Below the pieces are notes generated by a model that saw only the letters and a list, made by a program, of their open reading frames with translations, was not told where the DNA came from and ran no database searches. Shown here in pieces: positions 1 through 7,335 of a DNA stretch of 12,185 bases. Position 1 is the first letter of the stretch. The number at the start of each line of letters is the position of its first letter. The position numbers and the translations under genes were made by a program. Location of the stretch: NCBI GenBank assembly GCA_913052275.1, contig CAJXDX010000042.1, forward strand, positions 1 through 12,185, given 5' to 3'. The DNA comes from an uncultured Pseudomonadota bacterium (GTDB lineage: Bacteria > SAR324 > NAC60-12).

Positions 1-270
1 GAACTTTTCCGTACAGCTTCCCATGTTATTGCAGCACATGGAGCAGGATTGACGAATGTTTTGTTCGCACCTGCCGATGTTAGAATATTGGAAATTCGAC
101 CCGAACTTTCAAGCGGCCAGTTTTGTTTTGAAAAATTGTTTTCTCTGGGATGGCCTAATAGTGAATTCCTTGTGTCACCAGTTAAAGGAAAGTTCGAAAT
201 CCCACCAGAGATGCTGAATGAAGTCTTAGAACGCTGGAGTAGTGAAAATCTGTATCATGACTCCTGTTAA
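1..270 (+). CDS. Glycosyltransferase family 61-type protein, C-terminal end (5' truncated by window edge)
   Basis: The frame is open from base 1 to a TAA at 268-270, giving 89 residues of the C-terminal end of a longer protein. It begins inside a strongly conserved block, HVIAAHGAGLTNVLFAP, followed by a V-x-I-L-E-I-R-P segment. This H-G-A-G-L-T-N pattern, then a hydrophobic strand ending in E-I, is typical of the C-terminal nucleotide-sugar-binding part of GT61 (DUF563) glycosyltransferases. Those enzymes add sugars to polysaccharides or glycans, often in capsule or lipopolysaccharide synthesis. The last 40 residues are not conserved in any way I recognise. The acceptor and donor cannot be inferred. 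The gene converges on lhgO, whose stop lies 26 bp away on the other strand. An internal TTG at 49 could be mistaken for the start, but the conserved motif begins upstream of it, so the true start is outside the window. Confidence 0.8.
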   Translation, partial: ELFRTASHVIAAHGAGLTNVLFAPADVRILEIRPELSSGQFCFEKLFSLGWPNSEFLVSPVKGKFEIPPEMLNEVLERWSSENLYHDSC

Positions 271-296
271 GCAGAATAACCCCTGAAATTATTACT

Positions 297-1505
297 TCAC
301 GGTTCAGTTCCAAATCTTTCTCCTGCAATTTCCACAATATGTTTCCCAATGTTCAAGGAAGATGTAGCCGCAGGAGATGGAGCATTGCAGACATTGATGA
401 TGTCCCCATTTTGCTGAATCAGAAAATCATCAAGCAGTTTGCCGTTGGGCATTACTGCCTGTGCCCGAATACCTGCCGGTGCAGATTCCAGGTCATCAGC
501 CTTAATTTCTGGAATCAAGCGCTGCAAAGCCCGAACGAAAGCTGCCTTGCTGAAGGAGCGCCACATCTCTCCGGCACCGGCACTCCAGTATTTAAATGCC
601 AATTTTAAAAATCCCCTGTAACTCAAAACTTCTGCCAGTTCCAGAAGATTAATCTTGCTTTTAGTGTAGCCCTCTCGCGCAAATGCCAGTACTGCATTTG
701 GTCCGCACTCTAATGTTCCGTTTATCATTCGAGTAAAATGAACGCCTAAAAAAGGAAATTCAGGGTCCGGAACAGGATAGATCAGATTCCGGCAAAAATG
801 ATGTTTTTCCGGACGTATCAGGTAGTATTCTCCACGGAAGGGGATGATTTTAGCATCTGGAGTTTGAGTCATGGAGGTAATTTTATCTGAATATAATCCC
901 GCACAATTAACCAGTAATTGGCCTTCGTATTCAGATTGATGAGTCTGCACAACCACTCTGTGGCCAGTCTGACGAACACCAATTACTTTCTCGGAGCACA
1001 CGATGCTGTTTCCCTCTGCTTCGCGAACGCGTTCCGCAAGTCTCTCACAGACTTGCATAAAATCAACAATGCCTGCTTCCGGAACATGGATAGCTTTAAT
1101 TCCTGCCACATGAGGTTCGAGTTCACGCAATTGTTCATGGCTGATCATCTCACAGCTGACACCATTGGTTCTGCCACGTTGATAAATCATTTCCAGAACA
1201 GGCAGTTCATTCTCGGTTACTGCCACAATCACCTTACCGCAGATTTCAAATTCAATTCCTTCCCTTCGGCAGAAATCCTCCATCCTCGATTTTCCTTCAC
1301 GACAGTTTACTGCTTTCAATGAACCGGGTTTGTAGTAAATTCCAGTGTGCAGAACTCCGGAGTTATGACCGGTCTGGTGCATGGCCAGTTGTGATTCTTT
1401 TTCAAGTACTGTGATGCTCAGGCGGGGATATTCACGGGAAAACTGGTAAGCTGTGGCAAGGCCTAATATGCCTCCGCCGATGATGATGATGTCCGTTTGC
1501 TGCAT
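297..1505 (-). CDS. lhgO: L-2-hydroxyglutarate oxidase (FAD-dependent, LhgO/L2HGDH family)
   Basis: This 402-residue protein has the family's usual length. It should oxidise L-2-hydroxyglutarate to 2-oxoglutarate with FAD, passing electrons to the membrane quinone pool. The N-terminus is a DAO-type Rossmann fold: strand DIIIIGGGILGLATA (residues 5-19) with the GxGxxG dinucleotide motif, then the acidic E35 at the end of the second strand. Residues 47-65 hold the family signature H-N-S-G-V-L-H-T-G-I-Y-Y-x-P-G-S-L-K-A, which separates it from other DAO-fold oxidases. The C-terminal FAD-contact segment N-A-P-S-P-A-A-T-S-S-L (374-384) is intact. It is last in the ilvD-lutB-lutC-lhgO run, 19 bp after lutC. 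No clear Shine-Dalgarno precedes the ATG, so translation may be coupled to lutC. The assignment rests on recognised motifs; a related glycine/2-hydroxyacid oxidase is the less likely alternative. Confidence 0.92.
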   Translation of the reverse strand: MQQTDIIIIGGGILGLATAYQFSREYPRLSITVLEKESQLAMHQTGHNSGVLHTGIYYKPGSLKAVNCREGKSRMEDFCRREGIEFEICGKVIVAVTENELPVLEMIYQRGRTNGVSCEMISHEQLRELEPHVAGIKAIHVPEAGIVDFMQVCERLAERVREAEGNSIVCSEKVIGVRQTGHRVVVQTHQSEYEGQLLVNCAGLYSDKITSMTQTPDAKIIPFRGEYYLIRPEKHHFCRNLIYPVPDPEFPFLGVHFTRMINGTLECGPNAVLAFAREGYTKSKINLLELAEVLSYRGFLKLAFKYWSAGAGEMWRSFSKAAFVRALQRLIPEIKADDLESAPAGIRAQAVMPNGKLLDDFLIQQNGDIINVCNAPSPAATSSLNIGKHIVEIAGERFGTEP

Positions 1506-1524
1506 GAACTATGAAATGTTCATT

Positions 1525-2211
1525 TTATTGAATTACAAGTACAACCAGTTCCTTGCATCCATGGATTCCATACACCAAAGTTTGTTCTATATCGGCAGTT
1601 TTGGAGGGTCCGGAGATAAGGAGAGCATTAGTGGGCATCTCAGAACTCCAATTTTCTGAGATCATTGCTTCCCGGAAAGTGCTGTATATTTCACTGGCGT
1701 ACAGAACAGCAATATGGACCGGTGGAACAAGAGACATCAGCCTTGGTTCATCCGGTGTGGGCCATAGGATCAGCGAACCTGTTTCCGCGATTCCACCACG
1801 CGTAGTTGTAATTGCAGCATCAATTTCAAAAAGCAAATCTTTGCTTTCCTCAATTGGATCCTTGTAATCAATCAATTCAGGCATCATCTCAGAAGACTCT
1901 TGTTTCAAGTTCCCAAGTTCCTGAGCCAAACCGGTTTTTGCACCGTAAAGAATTTTATTGATCTGTTTTTGTTCTAAAATAGAACAGAGATTCTTTATCC
2001 ATGTATTTTCCACACACAAATGCACTTCTGTATGTACCGCTTCCATCATGCTTTTCAGACGCAGCACTTTTTCTTCAGCAGACCAGCGTTTGCCTTCGTC
2101 AAATGAACTGCCTTCATGGAAGTTAAAGTTTCTGGAATCTTTTTGGAGGACTCCGGTCGTTTGCTGAAGACGGGTCAGGATGTTATTGCGTGAAGCTGCA
2201 GAACTATTCAT
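1525..2211 (-). CDS. lutC: LutC, L-lactate utilisation protein (LUD domain)
   Basis: A 228-residue LUD-domain protein, close to the length of known LutC proteins. In the Lut system (LutA, LutB, LutC) it takes part in cytoplasmic oxidation of L-lactate to pyruvate; its exact role in the complex is not settled. The diagnostic LUD segment is A-E-T-G-S-L-I-L (142-149) followed by L-V-P-P-V-H-I-A-V (161-169). A conserved tail G-P-S-K-T-A-D-I-E-Q (201-210) then G-I-H-G-C lies near the C-terminus. I placed the start at the ATG at 2211 because an AAGAAGGG Shine-Dalgarno stands 7 nt upstream. The same frame can extend 16 codons to a TTG at 2259, but that would bury the start further in lutB with no ribosome site. 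The chosen ATG overlaps the lutB stop by 8 bases (ATGAATAG), a coupling arrangement. Next downstream is lhgO. Confidence 0.9.
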   Translation of the reverse strand: MNSSAASRNNILTRLQQTTGVLQKDSRNFNFHEGSSFDEGKRWSAEEKVLRLKSMMEAVHTEVHLCVENTWIKNLCSILEQKQINKILYGAKTGLAQELGNLKQESSEMMPELIDYKDPIEESKDLLFEIDAAITTTRGGIAETGSLILWPTPDEPRLMSLVPPVHIAVLYASEIYSTFREAMISENWSSEMPTNALLISGPSKTADIEQTLVYGIHGCKELVVLVIQ

Positions 2212-3631
2212 AAGACAACCCTTCTTCACGGGCAAGTTGATGCAAATTTTTTTTGGCAAAAACAGGGGTTGATCTTACCGAAGTCCAATTCCGGAGAACA
2301 GGCATCCAGCGCGGAGTAAAATTTCCAAGTTTAGTAATTCCCAGACTTTTTAACCTGTACAGTTCCGGGTTAGCAAAAACCGTTTTCCATCCTTTCCAAA
2401 CCAGATTGCCTGCTCCTGCCTTCCACGCTTTTGGGCTTGTGAGTGGAATATTGCCTTTGTCCTCTTCTTTCTGGTGTCGCAAACGAAGCAGTATTTCAGT
2501 TATTGGAATTTTGACCGGACAAACCTCAACGCATGCTCCGCACAAACTTGACGCATCAGCCAGGAATCCTGCCTTGTGCAGTCCTTTCATTTGCGGAGTA
2601 AGAATTTTCCCGATTGGACCCGGATAAGTTGTACTGTAGGCATGTCCCCCGATTCTTGTATACACGGGACAGTGATTCATGCAGGCCCCGCAGCGTATGC
2701 AAAGCAGCGTTTCTCGTAAAAGTTGATCGGAATGCATCTGGGAACGGCCGTTATCCAGCAGGATCAAATACACATTTTGTGGACCGTCTTTTTCTCCGTC
2801 TTTGCGTGGAGAAGTTATCATATTGAAGTATGTTGTGATAGCCTGGCCAGTTGCGGAACGTGTCAACAAACTCAGCAAGGGAGGCACATCCTCAAGATGC
2901 TCAACTACTTTTTCAATGCCCATCAATGCCACGTGCACGGGAGGCAAAGTTGTACAAAACCTACCGTTTCCTTCATTCTCAACCAGGCAAAGGGTTCCTG
3001 TTTCCGCCACAGCAAAATTAACTCCTGAAACTCCGATATCTGCCTGATAAAACTTCCTTCTCAGGACTTTACGGGCAATGGCTGTCATTTCCTCCGCGCT
3101 CTCCGCGAAAACGCTCGGCTCTACTTTTTGATGAAACATCTGCGCGATTTGTTCCTTGTTTTTATGAATCGCAGGCATGATTATGTGTGAGGGCAGCTCA
3201 TGATCGACCTGGATGATATATTCTCCAAGATCAGCTTCAAGGGCTTCAATTCCATGCTGCTCAAGAAAATGGTTCAATTCCATTTCCTCTGAAACCATTG
3301 ACTTTCCCTTGACTATGCTTTTGGCATTATGGCGCTGTGCAATTTCCAGTACCAGCTGATTGGCCTGATCAACAGTTTCCGCCCAATAAACCTGAATCCC
3401 GTTTTTGCTGCAGTTACTTTCCAGTTGTTGCAGCAATTCCGGAAGCTTGTGCAAGGCATTTGCCCGTGCGGAATGACCTATTTCACGGAGCTGATGAAAT
3501 TCCTGATCATCTGGAAATACTGCAAGACGCTTTTGCATCAATCCGGACATGGCGCGTTTGAAGTTACCACGCAGCTGAGGATTATTCAGGGCAGAAAAAG
3601 TATCTTTTTTAAACTGTTCAGTGGAAAGCAT
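2204..3631 (-). CDS. lutB: LutB, iron-sulfur L-lactate oxidation protein
   Basis: A 475-residue protein with the full LutB plan: an N-terminal LUD domain fused to a two-cluster ferredoxin-like domain. The LUD part carries A-E-T-G-T-L-C-L-V (209-217) and L-P-P-V-H-V-A (229-235). The 4Fe-4S part begins C311-x2-C314-x2-C317-x3-C321-P, followed by C364-x2-C367-x3-C371-P. The C-terminal region after residue 400 is the basic, tryptophan-rich DUF3390-like tail seen in this family. It is the electron-carrying subunit for oxidation of L-lactate, probably passing electrons on towards the respiratory chain. It lies 20 bp after ilvD and overlaps lutC by 8 bp. The usual first gene of this module, lutA with its CCG cysteine-rich domains, is not next to it, and ilvD occupies that position. 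The ATG at 3631 has only a weak GAG upstream, so coupling to ilvD is possible. Confidence 0.93.
   Translation of the reverse strand: MLSTEQFKKDTFSALNNPQLRGNFKRAMSGLMQKRLAVFPDDQEFHQLREIGHSARANALHKLPELLQQLESNCSKNGIQVYWAETVDQANQLVLEIAQRHNAKSIVKGKSMVSEEMELNHFLEQHGIEALEADLGEYIIQVDHELPSHIIMPAIHKNKEQIAQMFHQKVEPSVFAESAEEMTAIARKVLRRKFYQADIGVSGVNFAVAETGTLCLVENEGNGRFCTTLPPVHVALMGIEKVVEHLEDVPPLLSLLTRSATGQAITTYFNMITSPRKDGEKDGPQNVYLILLDNGRSQMHSDQLLRETLLCIRCGACMNHCPVYTRIGGHAYSTTYPGPIGKILTPQMKGLHKAGFLADASSLCGACVEVCPVKIPITEILLRLRHQKEEDKGNIPLTSPKAWKAGAGNLVWKGWKTVFANPELYRLKSLGITKLGNFTPRWMPVLRNWTSVRSTPVFAKKNLHQLAREEGLSYE
2219..2226 (-). promoter_or_regulatory. Shine-Dalgarno of lutC, inside the end of lutB
   Basis: On the minus strand the bases read AAGAAGGG, 7 nt before the ATG at 2211. 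This is one of the two best ribosome-binding sites in the window, with ilvD's, and it decides the lutC start over the longer TTG form. It lies within the last codons of lutB, so ribosomes finishing lutB pass directly over it. Confidence 0.7.
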
Positions 3632-3651
3632 GCGTCTCAGTTTATAGTTTT

Positions 3652-5355
3652 TTAATCCAAATCTGTTACTGCTCCCAGCGAGGCTGAACTAACTGATTTT
3701 GCGTATTTTGCCAGTACTCCTCGGGTATAACGGGCCTGAGGGCGAACCCAGCTATCCTGTCGCCTTTTAATTTCATCTTCCGGAACTTCCAGATCTATGG
3801 TGCGTTTAGTAATATCAATTGTAATGTTATCACCATTTTCAACTATACCCAGCAAACCTCCTTCAAAAGCTTCTGGAGTAATGTGCCCTATCACGAAACC
3901 ATGAGAACCTCCGGAAAACCTTCCATCAGTGATCAGGGCCACATCATTCCCCAGGCCCCGTCCCATTATGGCGGAGGTTGGTGAGAGCATTTCACGCATA
4001 CCCGGACCTCCTTTAGGACCTTCATACCTGATTACAATCACATCTCCTTTAACTACAGTACCATCCAGAATCCGATTCAGGGCTTCTTCCTCGGAATTGA
4101 AAACTCGTGCAGTTCCCCTGAAAAACTCCCCTTCTTTTCCGGATATTTTTGCTACTGCTCCTTCAGCAGCAAGATTCCCACGCAGAATCACAAGGTGGCC
4201 AGTTTTTCTTATCGGATCATCAAGTGATTGTACAATCTTCTGTCCATCTTCATAAGGCTTAACGTTTTCCAGATTTTCACGTACTGTCTTCCCTGTCACA
4301 GTCATGCAATCTCCATGAAGCAGGCCTGCATCCAGAAGCATTTTCATCAAGGGCGGCAATCCGCCTATCTTGACAAAATCTGTCATTAAATACTTCCCGC
4401 TTGGTTTTAAATCCGCAAGAACCGGAGCTTTGTTCCCAATTCTCAAAAAATCATCCAGCTCCAGGCTTACTTTTGCCGCATTGGCCATAGCAAGCAGATG
4501 CAAAACCGCGTTTGTGGATCCGCCCAGTGCCATCACAACGGTAATCGAGTTTTCAAATGCCTCTCTGGTAAGAATGTCGAGTGGACAAATATTTTTTTCT
4601 ATCAAACGTAAGACTGTTTCACCTGCTTGAACGCAGTCACGCACTTTATCCTCTGAAACTGCTTCCTGTGCAGAACTGTTTGGAAGACTCATTCCCAGAG
4701 CTTCAATGGCAGAGGCCATTGTATTTGCTGTGTACATTCCTCCACACGAACCCGCACCCGGGATAGCACATGATTCGACTTCTTCAAGTTCATCCTGTGT
4801 AATTGTTCCGGCTGCCTGTTTACCCACTGCCTCAAAAATAGAGACAATATCAACATCCTTGCCTTTGTGAGTTCCCGGAAGTATTGTTCCTCCGTATACA
4901 AAAACAGCAGGACGATTTAAACGTGCGATGGCAATCATGCATCCGGGCATATTTTTATCACAACCACCAATTGTGACTATTCCGTCATAGCTTTGACATC
5001 CAACTACCGTTTCAATCGAATCAGCAATCACTTCACGTGAAACAAGCGAATATTTCATCCCTTCCGTACCCATCGAAATACCGTCTGAAACAGTAATTGT
5101 CCCAAAAGTCAAAGGCATCCCTTGTGCTTTGCGTACGCCTCTCGCTGCATGCTCTGCCAAGTCATTTATGTGCATATTGCATGGAGTTACTGTTCCCCAT
5201 GTAGAGGCGATGCCAACTTGAGATTTCTGAAAATCGCCTTTTTTGAATCCAACACCATAAAGCATGCCCCTGCTGGCAGCACGTGCATTTGTCTCAGTTA
5301 CCAGCTTTGAGTAACGACGATGTCCGGATTCTCCAGTTTGCTTTTTTGCAGTCAT
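3652..5355 (-). CDS. ilvD: Dihydroxy-acid dehydratase
   Basis: This 567-residue enzyme should dehydrate 2,3-dihydroxy-isovalerate and 2,3-dihydroxy-3-methylvalerate to the 2-oxo acids that precede valine, leucine and isoleucine, in the cytoplasm. The Fe-S cysteines sit in T-P-C59-N, G-G-C132-D-K and G-S-C204-G-G-M-Y-T-A-N. This three-cysteine set is typical of the IlvD/Edd family, and the length and sequence favour the shorter form of IlvD. Candidate Mg ligands are D91 (V-S-D-G-I), D133 and E455 (M-R-E-M-L-S-P-T); K134 is the lysine expected to be carbamylated. The block T-D-G-R-F-S-G-G-S-H-G (477-486) carries the catalytic serine. AAAAGGA lies 5 nt before the ATG, a good ribosome site. It is first in the apparent operon with lutB, 20 bp away. 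A sugar-acid dehydratase of the same superfamily is less likely because the match to IlvD is close throughout. Confidence 0.96.
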   Translation of the reverse strand: MTAKKQTGESGHRRYSKLVTETNARAASRGMLYGVGFKKGDFQKSQVGIASTWGTVTPCNMHINDLAEHAARGVRKAQGMPLTFGTITVSDGISMGTEGMKYSLVSREVIADSIETVVGCQSYDGIVTIGGCDKNMPGCMIAIARLNRPAVFVYGGTILPGTHKGKDVDIVSIFEAVGKQAAGTITQDELEEVESCAIPGAGSCGGMYTANTMASAIEALGMSLPNSSAQEAVSEDKVRDCVQAGETVLRLIEKNICPLDILTREAFENSITVVMALGGSTNAVLHLLAMANAAKVSLELDDFLRIGNKAPVLADLKPSGKYLMTDFVKIGGLPPLMKMLLDAGLLHGDCMTVTGKTVRENLENVKPYEDGQKIVQSLDDPIRKTGHLVILRGNLAAEGAVAKISGKEGEFFRGTARVFNSEEEALNRILDGTVVKGDVIVIRYEGPKGGPGMREMLSPTSAIMGRGLGNDVALITDGRFSGGSHGFVIGHITPEAFEGGLLGIVENGDNITIDITKRTIDLEVPEDEIKRRQDSWVRPQARYTRGVLAKYAKSVSSASLGAVTDLD

Positions 5356-5396
5356 ATTATTCCTTTTCTGTATTTATGTGATAAGTATTTCTTCTG

Positions 5397-5425
5397 ATTG
5401 TAAATATTCCAGACAATCTTGTAGA
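5397..5425 (-). promoter_or_regulatory. Candidate sigma70-type promoter for the ilvD-lutB-lutC-lhgO unit
   Basis: Read on the minus strand, TCTACA (5425-5420, 4 of 6 to TTGACA) and TACAAT (5402-5397, 5 of 6 to TATAAT) are separated by 17 bp. This predicts a start near 5390 and a leader of about 35 nt before the ilvD ATG. That is too short for a classical leader-peptide attenuator, so control would have to come from a DNA-binding protein. Prediction by eye only. Confidence 0.4.
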
Positions 5426-5457
5426 ACCCAATCAGTGGATCATACAATCTGTTGTAT
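5413..5457. promoter_or_regulatory. Twin palindromes upstream of ilvD, candidate operator pair
   Basis: Two related inverted repeats lie here: ACAA-TC-TTGT (5413-5422) and ATACAA-TCTG-TTGTAT (5442-5457). Both share the ACAATC...TTGT core, and their centres are 32 bp apart, about three helical turns. The first overlaps the candidate -35 of the ilvD promoter and the second lies upstream of it, a layout suited to a dimeric regulator binding cooperatively. A third ACAATC core occurs in reverse (GATTGT) at 5396-5401, next to the -10. TTGT/ACAA half-sites are seen for several GntR-type and other regulators, but no regulator gene is in the window, so identity is open. Confidence 0.4.
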
Positions 5458-5497
5458 CCTATCGGATTAAGGAACACAAGAGTTCAGTTTTGAGGGA

Positions 5498-5516
5498 AAT
5501 TACTGGATACGTAATT
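5498..5516 (-). other. Small inverted repeat after the 574-codon gene (possible weak transcript end)
   Basis: AATTAC, a 7-base loop and GTAATT form a perfect 6-bp inverted repeat 11 bp beyond the stop of the unknown minus-strand gene. The stem is AT-rich and no T-run follows, so it is a poor intrinsic terminator. It may mark a transcript end or an RNA processing site, or be chance. The 171 bp between this gene and ilvD hold this repeat, the twin palindromes and the candidate promoter; I see nothing coding in it. Confidence 0.2.
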
Positions 5517-5526
5517 CAGGGAGAAT

Positions 5527-7251
5527 TTAAATTACTTCTTTTAAATTGTGAACTTCAGGAAAAGAATCACTGGCAGTAATTAATCCGTTTACTTGGAGGG
5601 TTTTTGGCAGGACTTCTACTAAAAAATCCTGCATTGTGGACGACATCTCTATGGCAAAGCGCTGGGACATTGCAATTAACAACAGGTAAACCAGACCTCT
5701 GCAGTGCCACATCTGTTCCAGAGTTGTAGTGAAATAAGGTTCTTCATCAGCATAAACTACAGCATTTTTGTTGGCCAGAAGATGACCGCCAAACATCAGC
5801 TTGTAGAATACATCAGGGTATTGATCAAGCTTGCTTTGGTGGTTTTGGTCAAAAAACGCTGTTCCAATTTGAAAAATAAAAAGCTTATCTTTTGCAATAT
5901 CAACAACCCTGTTTTTTTCCAGTGGGACATTAAACATGAATGGCATGCGGGCATGCATCAGCATATTCCACTCTGCCTTGCGGTCCAAAACAGCAGCGCC
6001 ATTTTCAGTGGGTCTAAAATAAATTGATTGATTTTGCTGGCTGCTTTTGGGAATCACTCCCCAACGTTCAGCCGAGTGATACTCCTTGCCCCGCTGGGTC
6101 AGCAGTTCCAGGGTAAAATTGTGGGCTGCGGCATTTACCTGCATGTCCCCTCCATGCAGTTTACGAAAATAATTTGCAAAGTCATCACGATACTCTTCAA
6201 CTCTGGAAAGGAAATAAGGCGAAGAACACTCCGGAACCGGGCTGATACTGGTAGATAATTTTTCCAGCGGTTCTGAATATGTTTCACAAAGTTGCTCAAA
6301 GGCAGTAACTGTTTCTTCTAAATGCTCATGGATAACTGTTTCAAAAGAAATATTCCTGGCTTGTTTGTTTTCCAGAACTGAAAGAGGCCTGGTTGTCTCA
6401 GTTTGCCCGGTTTGTTTTGATTTCGTTAAACTGTTTTTTTGAGTTTTCCCTTCTATTCTCTTTTCTATTGACTCTGATTCTACGCTTAATTTTTCTGGAC
6501 TTTTGGAAATCTGTTCTTTAACCAACTGTTCAATAACACGGAAATCGGTGTTTTCTTTTAATTCCAGTAAAGTGCTCCCCTGAGTTTCATGAAGCTTAGA
6601 TGAAAGATCCACCAAACGACTTTTTTGTAATTCATTAAAGGCAGGATTATTTCCTGACCGTTTCAGACGATGCAGGAAATATCGGTTTTTCAGCATCAGA
6701 TAAACTCGGTAATTTGAGGAAAATAAGGTACTTAAACGTTCGCTGAAAAATTTTTTCTTAACAGATTCTGTGGCTGCAGAAACTAGAATCATTTTTTCTG
6801 CCAGGATATCTTCTTCATATAAGTCTTCTATGAGACAGTCAAGAACTTCACTCAGGGATTTTTCAAGCTGGGATTTATATGCATCTAAAGCGGAGGATTC
6901 TTTTGAGTTTTTTGTGAAAGGTTTCAGCTGAGGGATTACCATCAGTGAGCGGTAACTTTTTTCTATTCCCGGAAGAACAACTTTCAGGCCCTTATTTGCA
7001 TCGTAGTTTGCAGCCAAACGCATTACAGATTTAATATCATACAACTGGAGAGAATGCGTGAAAGCAAGCTGCTCGACAGTTAAAGAATTTTCCGGAAAAA
7101 ATGAGCCGGTTTTGGAAAAAAATTGCTGAATAATGGAAGACAATCTCCTGCTGAACTGCTTTAGAATTTCAGGAGCATTTCTTTCCTGACCACGTTTCAG
7201 CAATTCAGCCTCAATTGACTCTATATTTTTTTTCCACTGGGATTGTTTCAC
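5527..7251 (-). CDS. Uncharacterised protein, 574 residues, two-part with a charged linker
   Basis: I do not recognise this protein. It is a long uninterrupted frame with no signal peptide, and its only hydrophobic stretch (about 519-530, V-Y-L-L-L-I-A-M) is too short to count as a sure membrane segment, so it is probably cytoplasmic. Residues 1-245 look mostly helical and charged. Residues 245-300 are a low-complexity S/T/K/E/Q linker. Residues 301-555 look like a second folded domain, rich in aromatics and histidines, with Y-R-D-D-F-A-N-Y-F near 354 and K-L-M-F-G-G-H-L-L near 484. No nuclease, ATPase or methylase motif is visible. The start is uncertain: the GTG at 7251 has no Shine-Dalgarno (CCCCCTA precedes it), whereas a TTG at codon 17 (7203) has GAGG 5 nt upstream. 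It follows the ankyrin gene by 84 bp on the same strand and may share its transcript with recD. Confidence 0.8.
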   Translation of the reverse strand: MKQSQWKKNIESIEAELLKRGQERNAPEILKQFSRRLSSIIQQFFSKTGSFFPENSLTVEQLAFTHSLQLYDIKSVMRLAANYDANKGLKVVLPGIEKSYRSLMVIPQLKPFTKNSKESSALDAYKSQLEKSLSEVLDCLIEDLYEEDILAEKMILVSAATESVKKKFFSERLSTLFSSNYRVYLMLKNRYFLHRLKRSGNNPAFNELQKSRLVDLSSKLHETQGSTLLELKENTDFRVIEQLVKEQISKSPEKLSVESESIEKRIEGKTQKNSLTKSKQTGQTETTRPLSVLENKQARNISFETVIHEHLEETVTAFEQLCETYSEPLEKLSTSISPVPECSSPYFLSRVEEYRDDFANYFRKLHGGDMQVNAAAHNFTLELLTQRGKEYHSAERWGVIPKSSQQNQSIYFRPTENGAAVLDRKAEWNMLMHARMPFMFNVPLEKNRVVDIAKDKLFIFQIGTAFFDQNHQSKLDQYPDVFYKLMFGGHLLANKNAVVYADEEPYFTTTLEQMWHCRGLVYLLLIAMSQRFAIEMSSTMQDFLVEVLPKTLQVNGLITASDSFPEVHNLKEVI

Positions 7252-7335
7252 TAGGGGGATTTGAATTGCTGCAGTTTGGGATTAATTGTATCAAGTCCTG
7301 CAGAACAAGCAGTCCAGAGAGGGGAACTTATGGTC

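Noticed and set aside
275..293. AATAA...TTATT inverted repeat between the convergent glycosyltransferase and lhgO genes, as a two-way terminator
   Set aside because: The 5-bp stem is entirely A-T, has a 9-base loop and no T-run; too weak to call.
918..1322. Open frame of 134 codons on the plus strand inside lhgO
   Set aside because: It is antisense to a gene with strong family motifs, its translation resembles nothing known, and it has no ribosome site.
2212..2259. Sixteen-codon N-terminal extension of lutC from a TTG
   Set aside because: The ATG at 2211 has a strong Shine-Dalgarno and a compact 8-bp overlap with lutB; the extension has neither.
5694..5727. Membrane helix in the unknown protein (residues about 509-530)
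   Set aside because: The hydrophobic stretch is only about 10-12 residues, bounded by charged and polar residues; more likely a buried helix.
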